The position numbers and the translations under genes are program-made. A stretch of DNA of 49,834 nucleotides from Alphaproteobacteria bacterium (GTDB lineage Bacteria; Myxococcota_A; UBA796; GCA-2862545): assembly GCA_020632915.1 (NCBI GenBank), contig JACKEP010000033.1:1-49834 (forward strand), written 5' to 3'. Positions 31,447-41,240 of the stretch are shown here, one piece after another. The first letter of the stretch is position 1, and each line of letters opens with the position of its first letter. The notes under the pieces were generated by a model that did not search any database, was not told where the DNA came from, and saw only the letters and a list, made by a program, of their open reading frames with translations.

Positions 31447-32979
31447 TCAAGGCAGGTCCTGGCCCCGGTAGCGGATCTGGTACAGGTCGTGCCGCCGGTC
31501 GTCCCAGTTTCGCACGGTGCCCGAGGCACGGTGGCGCCGGAGCTGTTCGAGGTCGAGGTCCTGCACGATCAGCTCCTCGATCGCCGGCGCCGTCTCGGCG
31601 GCGACGCCCAGCGCGGGGAACGACACGTCCGACGGCGTGAGCACCGCGGACTGGGCGTAGTGCAGGTCGGCGTTGAGCACGCCCGGCAGGTGACCGACGC
31701 AGCCGCTGATCACCACGAACTGGTGGTTCTCGATGCACCGGGCGGCCGCGCACGTGCGCACCCGCTGAAAGCCCGGGCGATCGGAGGTGTTGAACGGCAC
31801 GAACAGCAGCCGCGCGCCCTGGTCGGCGAGGATCCGGCAGACCTCGGGGAACTCGACATCGTAGCAGATGAGCACGCCGATCCGGCCGCAGTCGGTGTCC
31901 ATCGCCTCGACGCTGTCGCCGCCCTTGACCCCCCACCACTTCTCCTCGGAGGGCGTGATGTGCAGCTTCTTCTGGCCCTGGCGGGTGCCGTCGCGACGGA
32001 AGAGCCAGGCGACGTTGTACAGGTCGTCGCCCTCGAGCTCGAACGTCGACCCGCCGATGATGTTGACGTTGTACCGGACCGCCAGCGACGCGAACATGTC
32101 GCGGTAGCGCGCGGCGTAGCCGGCCAGGGCGCGCGCCTGGTCGACCGGGCGGCCCTCGGGCAGGATCGCGAGCAGCTGCAGGCTGAACAGCTCGGGGAAG
32201 ATCACGAAGTCGGACCGGTAGTCGGACGCGGTGTCGACGAAGTAGGTGACCTGCTGCTCGAACGCCTCGAAGCTGTCGATGCGCCGCATCGGGTACTGCA
32301 CGACGGCCACGCGCACGGGGAACACGGGCCGGCGGTGGCGCTCGCTGCGCGCGGGCACGTGGTCGAGGTTGATCCACTCCAGGATCGTGGCGTGGCCGGC
32401 GGAGTCCTCGTCGTTGGGCAGGTAGTCGGCCACCACACCCTGCACGCTGAAGCCGTTCGCCACCTGCGTGGTCAGCACCGGGTCGAAGCGCTTGTGGGCG
32501 AGCACCTCGTCGACGTAGGCCCGGGCCGTCATCGTGTCGCCCACGGCCGCGTAGCCGGGGATGCGCCCGCCCACGATCATCCGCTCCAGGTTGAGCTTGC
32601 GGCACAGCTCCTTGCGCGCGTCGTACATCCGGCGTGCGAGCTTCATGCCGCGGTGCCCGGGGTCGACCTGGATCTCGATGCCGTACAGGGTGTCGCCTTC
32701 GGGGTCGTGGTTGCGGATCCACCCGTCGTCGGCGACCTCCTTCCAGTCGTGCCAGCCCTTGTACTCGGCGAAGTCGACGATGAGCGACGCGCTGGACGCG
32801 AGCAGCTCGCCGTCGCGCTCGATGCAGAGCTGGCCTTCAGGGAAGCGGGACACCTGGCTCTCGAACTGGGGACGCTTCCACGGCTTCATCGTGGGGAAGC
32901 AGCGCAGCTGCAGGGCGCGGACGGCCTCGAAGTCGTCGGCGGTGAGCTGGCGGAGGATGAGGGAGGACGGTTCGGTCAC
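31447..32979 (-). CDS. GNAT acetyltransferase-nitrilase superfamily fusion
   Basis: A 510-residue two-domain protein. Residues 1-190 are GNAT-like (IEIQVDPGHRGMKLARRMYDARKEL, a core acetyl-CoA loop region). Residues 215-505 are a carbon-nitrogen hydrolase with the catalytic triad visible: E263 (IFPELF), K338 (QKKLHIT) and C372 (LICYDVEFPE). This fusion is a known family in bacteria, but its substrate is unsettled. An amide or carboxylic-acid derivative is expected for the hydrolase half. The GTG at 32979 follows AAGGAG at ideal spacing. It is the middle of a run of minus-strand genes, 27 bases after the zinc-finger membrane protein start. Confidence 0.93.
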   Translation of the reverse strand: MTEPSSLILRQLTADDFEAVRALQLRCFPTMKPWKRPQFESQVSRFPEGQLCIERDGELLASSASLIVDFAEYKGWHDWKEVADDGWIRNHDPEGDTLYGIEIQVDPGHRGMKLARRMYDARKELCRKLNLERMIVGGRIPGYAAVGDTMTARAYVDEVLAHKRFDPVLTTQVANGFSVQGVVADYLPNDEDSAGHATILEWINLDHVPARSERHRRPVFPVRVAVVQYPMRRIDSFEAFEQQVTYFVDTASDYRSDFVIFPELFSLQLLAILPEGRPVDQARALAGYAARYRDMFASLAVRYNVNIIGGSTFELEGDDLYNVAWLFRRDGTRQGQKKLHITPSEEKWWGVKGGDSVEAMDTDCGRIGVLICYDVEFPEVCRILADQGARLLFVPFNTSDRPGFQRVRTCAAARCIENHQFVVISGCVGHLPGVLNADLHYAQSAVLTPSDVSFPALGVAAETAPAIEELIVQDLDLEQLRRHRASGTVRNWDDRRHDLYQIRYRGQDLP

Positions 32980-33006
32980 GGAGGCTCCTTGGGGGTCGTC
33001 GGGAGC

Positions 33007-33801
33007 CTACAGGGTGCGGGGTGCCACGTTCGATCCGATCCCGTCGAATCCCGTCCCGCCGAGCGGACCGGCCGGGTCGAGCACCTGCCGGCGACCGATC
33101 CAGGTCTCCAGCTCCTCCTGCCCCTCGGCGCCGAGCACGACGTGGGCGAGGTGACGTCGGGGTCCCGTCGTCCACGAGGCGCTCGACCAGCGCTGCGCGA
33201 GCGCCTCGACCGTGGTCTGCTCCAGCTTGATGACGACGTGTTCGTCGTCGGTGACGAGGCGCAGGTAGGCGCAGTTGCGGTTCCAGCCGCCGAGCGCGAA
33301 CGGGCCGACCTCGACGTCGGTCAGCGGCAGGGCCACGCGGCGCGAACGCCACACGCGGGGGCGCAGCACGACCCGGTGGCCCTCGAGGACCAGCCTCGCG
33401 ACGAACCAGCCGGCGGACGCGAGGTTGAGCACCGCGACGGCGTAGAGCAGGCCCACGCCGAGCGCGGCCATGCCCTGCAGCACGGTCAGCGCGCCCAGCG
33501 TGAGCCCCCCACCGGCCACGAGCACGGCGGCGGACAGCGCGATCGCCACGTGCCAGAACGGACCGCGGTCGTCGCGACCCACCACGGTGACGGGCTGGGG
33601 CGACAGGGCGTCGGCGACGAGCTGGGGCAGGTGGTCCCGGTCGAAGTGCAGCAGCAGGTCGCGGGCGTAGGCCGCGCGCAGGCACACCGGGCACACCACC
33701 ACCTCGGCCGGATCGGCGGTGGCGATGCGATCGGCGAGGATCGCGCGCACCGTGTCCGGGTCGTGCAGCGGCAGTCGGGGCGGGGGAACGGGCGGGGTCA
33801 T
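33007..33801 (-). CDS. Membrane protein with N-terminal zinc-finger-like motif
   Basis: A 264-residue protein. Near the N-terminus, VVCPVCLRAAYARDLLLHFDRDH has C-x2-C-x11-H-x4-H spacing, which would bind one zinc. Two hydrophobic helices follow (about residues 85-130), then a cytoplasmic C-terminal part of about 130 residues with beta-like segments (HRVVLRPRVWRSRRVALPL, WNRNCAYLRLV) similar to PH-like domains of bacterial membrane proteins. The ATG at 33801 has only a weak AGG ahead. Just upstream sit two small palindromes (33814-33824 and 33826-33837). I cannot assign a function; it may sense or scaffold. Confidence 0.7.
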   Translation of the reverse strand: MTPPVPPPRLPLHDPDTVRAILADRIATADPAEVVVCPVCLRAAYARDLLLHFDRDHLPQLVADALSPQPVTVVGRDDRGPFWHVAIALSAAVLVAGGGLTLGALTVLQGMAALGVGLLYAVAVLNLASAGWFVARLVLEGHRVVLRPRVWRSRRVALPLTDVEVGPFALGGWNRNCAYLRLVTDDEHVVIKLEQTTVEALAQRWSSASWTTGPRRHLAHVVLGAEGQEELETWIGRRQVLDPAGPLGGTGFDGIGSNVAPRTL

Positions 33802-33813
33802 GAAGCCTGGGCG

Positions 33814-33837
33814 CCACAGTGTGGGCTGCCCGGGCAG
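33814..33837. promoter_or_regulatory. Two adjacent palindromes upstream of the zinc-finger membrane protein gene
   Basis: CCACAGTGTGG (33814-33824) is symmetric about its central base, and CTGCCCGGGCAG (33826-33837) is a perfect 12-bp palindrome. They lie 13-36 bases upstream of the start at 33801 and downstream of the guaA stop, so operator or terminator roles are both possible. Confidence 0.3.
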
Positions 33838-33889
33838 TCCGGTCAATCGCAGGGACCCCGGTGACGCAACCTGTTCTCAGCCCGCCGCG

Positions 33890-35440
<1,551 letters not shown>

Positions 35441-35566
35441 GGTCCCCTCCGCCGTGCGCGGGAGGGCCGCGCCGGGGGGCCGGGTATCGGTGGCGGCAGG
35501 GCGGGGCAAGGGTGATCGTCGCGCGTCCGGGTGCGGGTCGGATAGCGGGCATCCCACGGAGGATGG

Positions 35567-36604
35567 ATGGCCGAGACCGTGCCGCACACGATGCGCGCCG
35601 TGCGCCTGAAGACGTACGAGAACCGCCCGTCCCTGGAGGTGCGCGAGGTGCCGGTGCCCTACCCGTCGGCGGGCCAGGTGCTCGTGCGGGTGGCGGCGTC
35701 CCCGATCCACCTCGACGACGTGGTCTTCTGCCGGGGCCTGCACGGGCTCAAGCGCGCCCTCCCCACCACGCCCGGCTTCGAGGGGTCGGGGCGCGTGGTC
35801 GCGGTCGGCGGCGGCCTCGTCACCCGCTGGCTCGGCGGCCGGCGTGTTGCCTTCGCGGGCCACGAGGACCTCGACGGTTGCTGGGCCGAGTACGCCGTGG
35901 TCGACGCCTCCCGCTGCCTGCCGCTGTGGGAGTCGATCGACGACGAGCAGGGGGCGATGCTGCTGGTCGACCCGATCACCGCCTTCGCGATGCTCGACGA
36001 GGTGCGCGAGCACCACCACAAGGGCATCGTGCAGACGCGGCCGCTGGGCTCGGTGGGCCGCATCGTCAAGCGCCTCGGCCGCCGCCTCGGCATCCCGGTG
36101 GTCCACGTCGCCGGGTCCGTCGAGGAGGTGGCGATGCTGCAGGCGCTGGGTGCCGAGATCGTGCTCGACGCCACCGCCGACGACTTCGACGCCCAGCTCC
36201 GCCGGGCCACGCGCGCCTGGCAGGCCACGGCCCTGCTCGACGGCGTGGGCAGCGACCTGACCGGCCGGCTGCTCGCGGCGATGCCCGACGGCGCCGAGGC
36301 GCTGGTCTACGGGCTGGAGCCCGGCAACCGCGTGCGGGTCGACCTGTCGGAGCTGGTCTACCGGCGCAAGTCGGTGCGCGGCTTCAGCTTCATCGAGCGC
36401 TCGCGCGCCCAGGGCACGCGCGGCATCCTCGCCCAGCTGCCGCGGCTGAGCCGGCGCGCCGAGGACCTCCGCACCGAGGTGGTGCGGCGCATCGGCCTCG
36501 ACGAGGTGCCCGACGCCGTCGTCGCGTGGGAGCGCTCGCCCACCGGCGGCAAGACGATGGTGTTGCCCACGCTGGCGCCCGAGGAGCCTGCGCGCGACGC
36601 CTAG
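35567..36604 (+). CDS. MDR-family (zinc-type alcohol dehydrogenase-like) oxidoreductase
   Basis: A 345-residue protein of the medium-chain dehydrogenase/reductase superfamily, quinone-oxidoreductase-like. The N-terminal GroES-like part has VPVPYPSAGQVLVRVAASPIHLDDV and TTPGFEGSGRVV. The nucleotide-binding half has VVHVAGSVEEVAMLQALGAEIVLDAT and LLDGVGSDLTGRLLAAM. The usual AxGxxG cofactor loop is replaced by PLGSVGRIVKRLGRRLG, and no structural zinc Cys cluster is seen, which fits the zinc-free quinone oxidoreductase branch. GGAGG precedes the ATG. Substrate unknown. It is divergent from guaA with 126 bases between. Confidence 0.85.
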   Translation: MAETVPHTMRAVRLKTYENRPSLEVREVPVPYPSAGQVLVRVAASPIHLDDVVFCRGLHGLKRALPTTPGFEGSGRVVAVGGGLVTRWLGGRRVAFAGHEDLDGCWAEYAVVDASRCLPLWESIDDEQGAMLLVDPITAFAMLDEVREHHHKGIVQTRPLGSVGRIVKRLGRRLGIPVVHVAGSVEEVAMLQALGAEIVLDATADDFDAQLRRATRAWQATALLDGVGSDLTGRLLAAMPDGAEALVYGLEPGNRVRVDLSELVYRRKSVRGFSFIERSRAQGTRGILAQLPRLSRRAEDLRTEVVRRIGLDEVPDAVVAWERSPTGGKTMVLPTLAPEEPARDA

Positions 36605-36644
36605 GGCGAGGGCCGGGGCGGCGAGGATGCCGCTCCCACCGCGC

Positions 36645-36660
36645 TGGCACGCGGCTTGCT
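36645..36660 (+). promoter_or_regulatory. Sigma-54 (RpoN) promoter, core-consensus match
   Basis: TGGCACGCGGCTTGCT fits TGGCAC-N5-TTGC[AT] at every specified position, with GG (36646-36647) and GC (36658-36659) ten bases apart as required for -24/-12. It lies 68 bases before the ATG of rpoN and in the same direction, with a start of transcription expected near 36671. It is the only match of this quality I noticed in the window. Confidence 0.7.
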
Positions 36661-36689
36661 TGCGCACGGGCCCGGGCGTCTCTTACGCT
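36660..36689 (+). promoter_or_regulatory. Possible second, sigma-70-like promoter for rpoN
   Basis: TTGCGC (36660-36665) and TACGCT (36684-36689) with an 18-base spacer. It partly overlaps the sigma-54 -12 element, so the two forms of polymerase could compete. Confidence 0.3.
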
Positions 36690-36728
36690 GGGTGGGTACC
36701 CGCGCGACGGCTGGAGCGTGACGAGCCC

Positions 36729-38060
36729 ATGGCGATGATCGGCCTGTCCTTCCGACCCGACCTGCACATGCGGGCGGAGCTGCGCCAGACGCTCACGCCC
36801 CAGCAGCGCCAGCTCGTCGACGTCCTCGAGCTGCCCGACGTGTCGGTCGAGGGCTACCTGGAGGAGATGCTCACGGCCAACCCGGCCCTGTCGCGCATGC
36901 CCGACGCGCGGCTGGGGCGCGAGGTGAAGAAGGCCTTCGCCCGCAAGGCCAGCGACGACGACCTGCCGCCGATCGAGGCCCGCCTGTCGGCGTCGTCCGA
37001 CCTCGTCGAGAACCTCGTCGACCAGCTCCGCCTCGAGCGCACCACCGAGGAGGAGCGCGCCGCCGCCTTCGCGATCATCGGCAACCTCGACGGCCACGGC
37101 CTGCTGGAGATGGATCTCGACGAGGTGGCCTTCGAGGCCGGCGTCACGCGGCAGGAGGCAGAAGACGCCCAGTGGATCGTGATGCGCCTCGACCCGCTCG
37201 GCTGCGGCGCGAGCGACCTGATCCACTACCTGGCGTTCATGGTCGAGCAGCAGTGGCCCGACGATCCGTTCTTCCCCGACATCCTGCGGCACCACCTCGA
37301 CGACCTGCGGCGGTCGCGCTTCGATCTCGTCGCCAAGGCGATGGAGCTCGAGGAGGAGGACGTCGAGGAGTACTACCGGATGCTGGTCGAGGAGGTCGAT
37401 CCCTACCCGGCCCGCGGCTACTCCGACGTCGACCCCGACTACGTGCGTCCGTGCATGGACGTGTCCCGCAACGCCGACACGGGGCGGTGGGAGGTGCAGA
37501 TGCACGACCCGCCGCGGGCGCCGGTCCGCCTCGACCCCGCCTTCGAGGCGAAGGTGCGCGCGCTGCCCGACGGCGCCGAACGGCGCGAGGCCCTCGAGAA
37601 GATCGAGCAGGCCCGCTGGGTCATCCGCAGCCTCGAGGAGCGCCACAGCCTGGTCAAGCAGGTGGCCGAGATCGCGGTGCGCACGCAGAACGCCTTCTTC
37701 GAGAAGGGGCCGGTCCACATCCAGAACCTCACGATGGCCGACGTCGCCGAGGAGCTGGGGCGCGACACGTCCACGGTCTCCCGGGCGGTGATGGGCCGGT
37801 ACTTCCAGTGGGACCAGGGCACGATGGCGCTGCGGGCGTTGTTCGTGAACCGCGGCGGCGGCCAGGACACCTCGGAGGCCAAGCTGCACGCGGCCATCGA
37901 GGACATCGTCGCCAAGGAGAACAAGCGGAGCCCGCTGTCCGACGACGCGATCGCCAAGGAGCTCAAGCGGCGGGGCCTCACCGGTGTGGCCCGACGCACG
38001 GTCGCCAAGCACCGCGAGCGCGTGGGCATCCCGTCCAGCCGCGACCGCCGCGAGCGCTGA
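36729..38060 (+). CDS. rpoN: RNA polymerase sigma-54 factor RpoN
   Basis: A 443-residue protein. Region I is recognisable in LRQTLTPQQRQLVDVLELP and YLEEMLTANPAL. The core-binding and helix-turn-helix parts follow (LTMADVAEELGRDTSTVSRAVMGRYFQWDQG), and the RpoN box ARRTVAKHRE (421-430) differs from the classic ARRTVAKYRE at one place. RpoN directs transcription that needs ATP-dependent activators. ATG at 36729 is used; a second ATG two codons later is possible. A core-consensus sigma-54 promoter sits upstream, suggesting autoregulation. A gene for a RegB-like membrane domain follows after 90 bases. Confidence 0.95.
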   Translation: MAMIGLSFRPDLHMRAELRQTLTPQQRQLVDVLELPDVSVEGYLEEMLTANPALSRMPDARLGREVKKAFARKASDDDLPPIEARLSASSDLVENLVDQLRLERTTEEERAAAFAIIGNLDGHGLLEMDLDEVAFEAGVTRQEAEDAQWIVMRLDPLGCGASDLIHYLAFMVEQQWPDDPFFPDILRHHLDDLRRSRFDLVAKAMELEEEDVEEYYRMLVEEVDPYPARGYSDVDPDYVRPCMDVSRNADTGRWEVQMHDPPRAPVRLDPAFEAKVRALPDGAERREALEKIEQARWVIRSLEERHSLVKQVAEIAVRTQNAFFEKGPVHIQNLTMADVAEELGRDTSTVSRAVMGRYFQWDQGTMALRALFVNRGGGQDTSEAKLHAAIEDIVAKENKRSPLSDDAIAKELKRRGLTGVARRTVAKHRERVGIPSSRDRRER

Positions 38061-38090
38061 CGCGTCGAGACCTCTGGACACGGTTCGGGG

Positions 38091-38107
38091 TGCAACCATC
38101 CGTTGCA
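38091..38107. repeat. Short inverted repeat between rpoN and the RegB-like gene
   Basis: TGCAAC and GTTGCA with a five-base loop. It lies 30 bases after the rpoN stop and 44 bases before the next start. It could be a weak terminator or a binding site. Confidence 0.25.
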
Positions 38108-38115
38108 GGGCATGC

Positions 38116-38121
38116 TACGGT
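38116..38121 (+). promoter_or_regulatory. Candidate -10 element (TACGGT)
   Basis: TACGGT 29 bases before the ATG at 38151; it would allow the RegB-like gene to be read independently of rpoN. Confidence 0.28.
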
Positions 38122-38150
38122 TCTCGGAGCACCCCTGCCCGGAGGTCGTG

Positions 38151-38855
38151 ATGCTGGAACCGAAGACGACGGAAGAACGCCACGCCTACCACTACACGCT
38201 GCCCTCCTCGCGCCACGAGGGCGGCATGTGGCTGTACTGGCTCGTCCAGCTCCGGTGGGTCGCCCTGGTCGCCCAGGCGGTGGTGCTCGCGTTCAGCGTG
38301 CGCGTCCTGCACCAACCGGCGTGGACGGTGCCGGCGATGGTCGCCACGATGTGGGTGCTGCTGGTGGCCAACCACCGCGCGCTGCGCACGCTGGAGTCCG
38401 ACGACGAGGTCCAGCCCATCGTGCTGTTCAACCACCTGTTCCTCGACATGGTGGCCCTGACGGTGCTGCTGATGCTGTCGGGCGGCGCCGCCAACCCGTT
38501 CGCCATCCTCTACGTGGTCCACGTCGCGATGGGCGCGCTCGTGCTCGCCCCGCAGGCGGCCGCGTTCCTCACGCTGGCGGCGCTCGTGTGCTGGCTGCTG
38601 CTGCACGTGGTGAGCCTGCCGCTGCACCTCGAGCAGCATGCGTGGCTCGCACCGTCCACGCTGATGGTGTCGGGGCAGGTGATGGCGTTCGCCGTCACGC
38701 TCGGCTCGGTGGCGTTCTTCGTGATCGGCGCGGCCAACTCCTGGCGCCGTCGCGAGGCCCAGCTGCGACAGGCCCGCGCGCGCCTGGGCCACCCGAACAC
38801 CGAGGAGGTGCCGTGGCCGCTGGATCTGACCGAGGACCGGCCGGTGCGCGCCTGA
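38151..38855 (+). CDS. Orphan RegB/PrrB-like membrane sensor domain without kinase
   Basis: A 234-residue protein, essentially all membrane: an N-terminal soluble leader of about 25 residues, six hydrophobic helices, and a short charged tail (WRRREAQLRQARARLGH and about 20 more). Between helices three and four is GGAANPF (111-117), matching the GGxxNPF heptapeptide that binds ubiquinone in the redox sensor kinase RegB. LRWVALVAQ in helix one also resembles RegB. A RegB would continue into H-box and ATPase domains, but here the gene simply stops. The start follows GGAGGT. It may sense quinone redox state and signal through a partner. Confidence 0.8.
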   Translation: MLEPKTTEERHAYHYTLPSSRHEGGMWLYWLVQLRWVALVAQAVVLAFSVRVLHQPAWTVPAMVATMWVLLVANHRALRTLESDDEVQPIVLFNHLFLDMVALTVLLMLSGGAANPFAILYVVHVAMGALVLAPQAAAFLTLAALVCWLLLHVVSLPLHLEQHAWLAPSTLMVSGQVMAFAVTLGSVAFFVIGAANSWRRREAQLRQARARLGHPNTEEVPWPLDLTEDRPVRA

Positions 38856-38871
38856 GTGCGGAGGCGACGCG

Positions 38872-39423
38872 TCAGCGCCAGCCGCGCAGGCGCGTCTCCT
38901 CGGACCGGTACAGCTCGACGGCGGCGCGCACGACCTCGACGGCCTGCGTGGCGCCCTCGAACTCCTCGACGGTGACGGTCTTGTTCTCCAGGATCTTGTA
39001 GTCCTCGAAGAAGCGCTTGATCTCGCGGAACAGGTGGGCCGGCACCTCGGAGATGTCGCGGTAGCTGTTGAACGCGGGATCCTCGACGTGCACGGCGATG
39101 ATCTTGTCGTCCTGCTTGCCCTCGTCGCGCATGTGCATCACGCCGATGGCGCGGGCGTTCAGCATCGACAGCGGCACCACCGGCTCGTTGCCGAGCACGA
39201 GCACGTCGAGGGGATCGCCGTCGTCGCAGTAGGTGCGGGGCAGGAAGCCGTAGTTCGCCGGGTAGATGACCGAGCTGTACAGGATGCGGTCGACGCGGAG
39301 CAGCCCCGTGGGCTTGTCGAGCTCGTACTTGACCTTGCTGCCCTTCGGGATCTCGATGACGACGTTGAAGTGGTCGGCGATGCGACCGGGATCGTTGGGC
39401 AGGTCGTGCCAGGGATGGGCCAT
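38872..39423 (-). CDS. ppa: Inorganic pyrophosphatase
   Basis: A 183-residue soluble family I pyrophosphatase. Key parts are EIPKGSKVKYELD (substrate-binding Lys and Glu) and CDDGDPLDVLV with metal-binding D68, D70 and D73, then the conserved PANYGFLP just before it. It hydrolyses pyrophosphate to two phosphates, driving biosynthesis. The ATG at 39423 follows AAGGAG at ideal spacing. Length and motifs are normal. It converges on the RegB-like gene, with 16 bases between stops. Confidence 0.96.
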   Translation of the reverse strand: MAHPWHDLPNDPGRIADHFNVVIEIPKGSKVKYELDKPTGLLRVDRILYSSVIYPANYGFLPRTYCDDGDPLDVLVLGNEPVVPLSMLNARAIGVMHMRDEGKQDDKIIAVHVEDPAFNSYRDISEVPAHLFREIKRFFEDYKILENKTVTVEEFEGATQAVEVVRAAVELYRSEETRLRGWR

Positions 39424-39478
39424 GACGTCTCCTTGGGGGCGCCCCGGTAACGTCGCGACCGCGATCGTCGAGCAGGGT

Positions 39479-39496
39479 GGTGCAGGGCGCTGCACC
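39479..39496. terminator. Perfect 7-bp hairpin upstream of ppa
   Basis: GGTGCAG and CTGCACC with a four-base loop. Together with the hairpin at 39520-39539 it separates the membrane-protein gene from ppa; it could equally lie in the ppa promoter region. Confidence 0.35.
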
Positions 39497-39519
39497 GTCG
39501 TGACCGTGCCGTCGCCTCG

Positions 39520-39539
39520 CGGGCCGCTGTCACGGCCCG
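39520..39539. terminator. Hairpin directly after the GT-C-like gene
   Basis: CGGGCCG and CGGCCCG with a six-base loop, beginning two bases beyond the stop codon of the minus-strand gene 39541-41100. No T-run. Confidence 0.42.
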
Positions 39540-39540
39540 G

Positions 39541-41100
39541 TCACCCGGCCGGCGTGCCTACGGGTCGCTCGACGTGCTTGCGCCGCCACACGCTCGCCGT
39601 GTTGTCGCGGTAGACGCGCTCCCACGAGCTGTCGTCGTCGAGGGCGGCGCCGAGCTTGCTGCCGGTGTCGTAGATGACCCACTCCACGCCGGCCTTGCGC
39701 AGCACCTTCTCCCAGTCCGGGTCGACGTCGTGGACCTCGAAGTACGTGCGCAGCGCGTCCTCGCCCAGGTGGTCGTGCCAGGAGTTGATGAACGTCTGGT
39801 GGTCCGGGTAGAGCCGCCAGGCGAGGTAGGCACCCCACCGGAACGGGTTGAACATCCGGCCCTCGACCGCGTCGGGGTGGTCCTGGACCCAGTCGACGGC
39901 GGCCACCGGCTGCAGATCGCCGCGGAACGTGATCTCGGGCGTGCGGGCCACGCCGAGCACCGCGATCGACACGACGGCGACCACGGCGGCGATGCCCCAG
40001 CCACCACGCTCGGACTCGGCCTGCACGAGGCGCGCGCTGGACGCGTCGAGCTCGGCCAGCACGCGCCCGAGGGGGCCGTGACCGGCGGCACCGGCGGCGA
40101 CGGCCTGCTGCAGCCGCAGCGCGACGAACGGTGCGGTGAGCGTGACGAGCACCGGGCCGTGGCGGGCCTGCGTGAGCGCCATGACCATCAGCCCGAGGGT
40201 GAGGAACAGCTGGCTCGGGTCGGGACGGCGCGGGCTCGCGGCGAGGGCGAGCCACGTCAGCGCGAGCCATGCGAGCAGGTACATCCCCGCCAGCGACCGG
40301 AAGTCCGGCGGCTGGAACTCGGTGGTGAAGCTCGTCATGTAGTCGTTGCCGAGCCACGCCAGGAAGTGGGCGTGCAGGGCGAAGCCCCACGGGTTGACCG
40401 CGCTGGCGAGCAGCAGGACCATCGCACCGCCGGCGAACCCTGCCGCGCGCCGCCAGGCGGGACCGGACACGTCGGCCGACAGCGCGTCGACCCCCGCCCC
40501 CGCGACGAACGCGAGCAGGATGGGGAAGACGACCAGGAAGCCCGCGTGCAGCTGGGCCCACAGCACCACGAGCGCAGCACTGCGCAGCAGCCAGGCGCGG
40601 AGCGACAGGTCGCCGCGCACCACGCGGTCACACCAGGACGCAAACACGAAGGCCAGCGCCCAGGTGACGAGGTGAGGGCGCGGGTGCAGGTGGGTGTTCT
40701 GCACCATCAGCGCCACCACCAGCGTGAGCACGGCGGGCCACATCCCCGCGCCGATGGCGAGCATGCGCCGCAGCATCGCGACCGTGAGCGTGGCCACCAG
40801 CCCGGCGAGCAGGAAGATCGGCCCGGCCAGCCCGAACGCGCGGTCGGACAGCGCCAGCACCAGCTCGCTCAGCCACTCGTGGGCGATGAACGGCGCGCCG
40901 TGCATGAGGTAGTTGGTGGGCTCGGTGGGCAGCAGGCCGCCCTGCGCGATCATCAGGTTGCCGAGCGTGATGTGCAGCGCGACGTCGCCGTCGAAGGACA
41001 GCATGACGTCGGCGAACGGCGGCAGGATGTTGCGGACCCACTGCAGGAGCCACACGATCGCCGCCACGCCGGGAACGACCCACCACCTCGTCGACCGCAC
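39541..41100 (-). CDS. GT-C-like polytopic membrane protein
   Basis: A 519-residue protein with about ten hydrophobic helices and a C-terminal soluble part of about 130 residues. The first external loop has FDGDVALHITLGNLMIAQGGLLPTEPTNY and HEWLSELVLAL, a layout (acidic residue, WH/LH, then HEWL) shared with a group of GT-C-fold lipid-linked sugar transferases. The C-terminal part (RMFNPFRWGAYLAWRLYP, TFINSWHDHL) also fits that group. It probably glycosylates an envelope component from a polyprenyl-linked sugar; the substrate is unknown. The GTG at 41100 has GGAGG just upstream at slightly short spacing. Confidence 0.72.
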   Translation of the reverse strand: MRSTRWWVVPGVAAIVWLLQWVRNILPPFADVMLSFDGDVALHITLGNLMIAQGGLLPTEPTNYLMHGAPFIAHEWLSELVLALSDRAFGLAGPIFLLAGLVATLTVAMLRRMLAIGAGMWPAVLTLVVALMVQNTHLHPRPHLVTWALAFVFASWCDRVVRGDLSLRAWLLRSAALVVLWAQLHAGFLVVFPILLAFVAGAGVDALSADVSGPAWRRAAGFAGGAMVLLLASAVNPWGFALHAHFLAWLGNDYMTSFTTEFQPPDFRSLAGMYLLAWLALTWLALAASPRRPDPSQLFLTLGLMVMALTQARHGPVLVTLTAPFVALRLQQAVAAGAAGHGPLGRVLAELDASSARLVQAESERGGWGIAAVVAVVSIAVLGVARTPEITFRGDLQPVAAVDWVQDHPDAVEGRMFNPFRWGAYLAWRLYPDHQTFINSWHDHLGEDALRTYFEVHDVDPDWEKVLRKAGVEWVIYDTGSKLGAALDDDSSWERVYRDNTASVWRRKHVERPVGTPAG

Positions 41101-41240
41101 CCGACCTCCGCTGCGCCGCGCTCCGCCGCGGGCGTGCTCCGGCTAACGCGCCGGGCGCGTCGTCACGTGGGGCAGGCGACGGCCGTCCCGACGGGTCCAC
41201 GCCCCGGTGGTCGGTGCGCGGACACCTCCTGCCGGAGCGA

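Noticed and set aside
38856..39423. A missing histidine-kinase domain lost by frameshift after the RegB-like gene
   Set aside because: The downstream DNA encodes pyrophosphatase on the other strand, and no frame contains an H-box or ATP-binding motifs.
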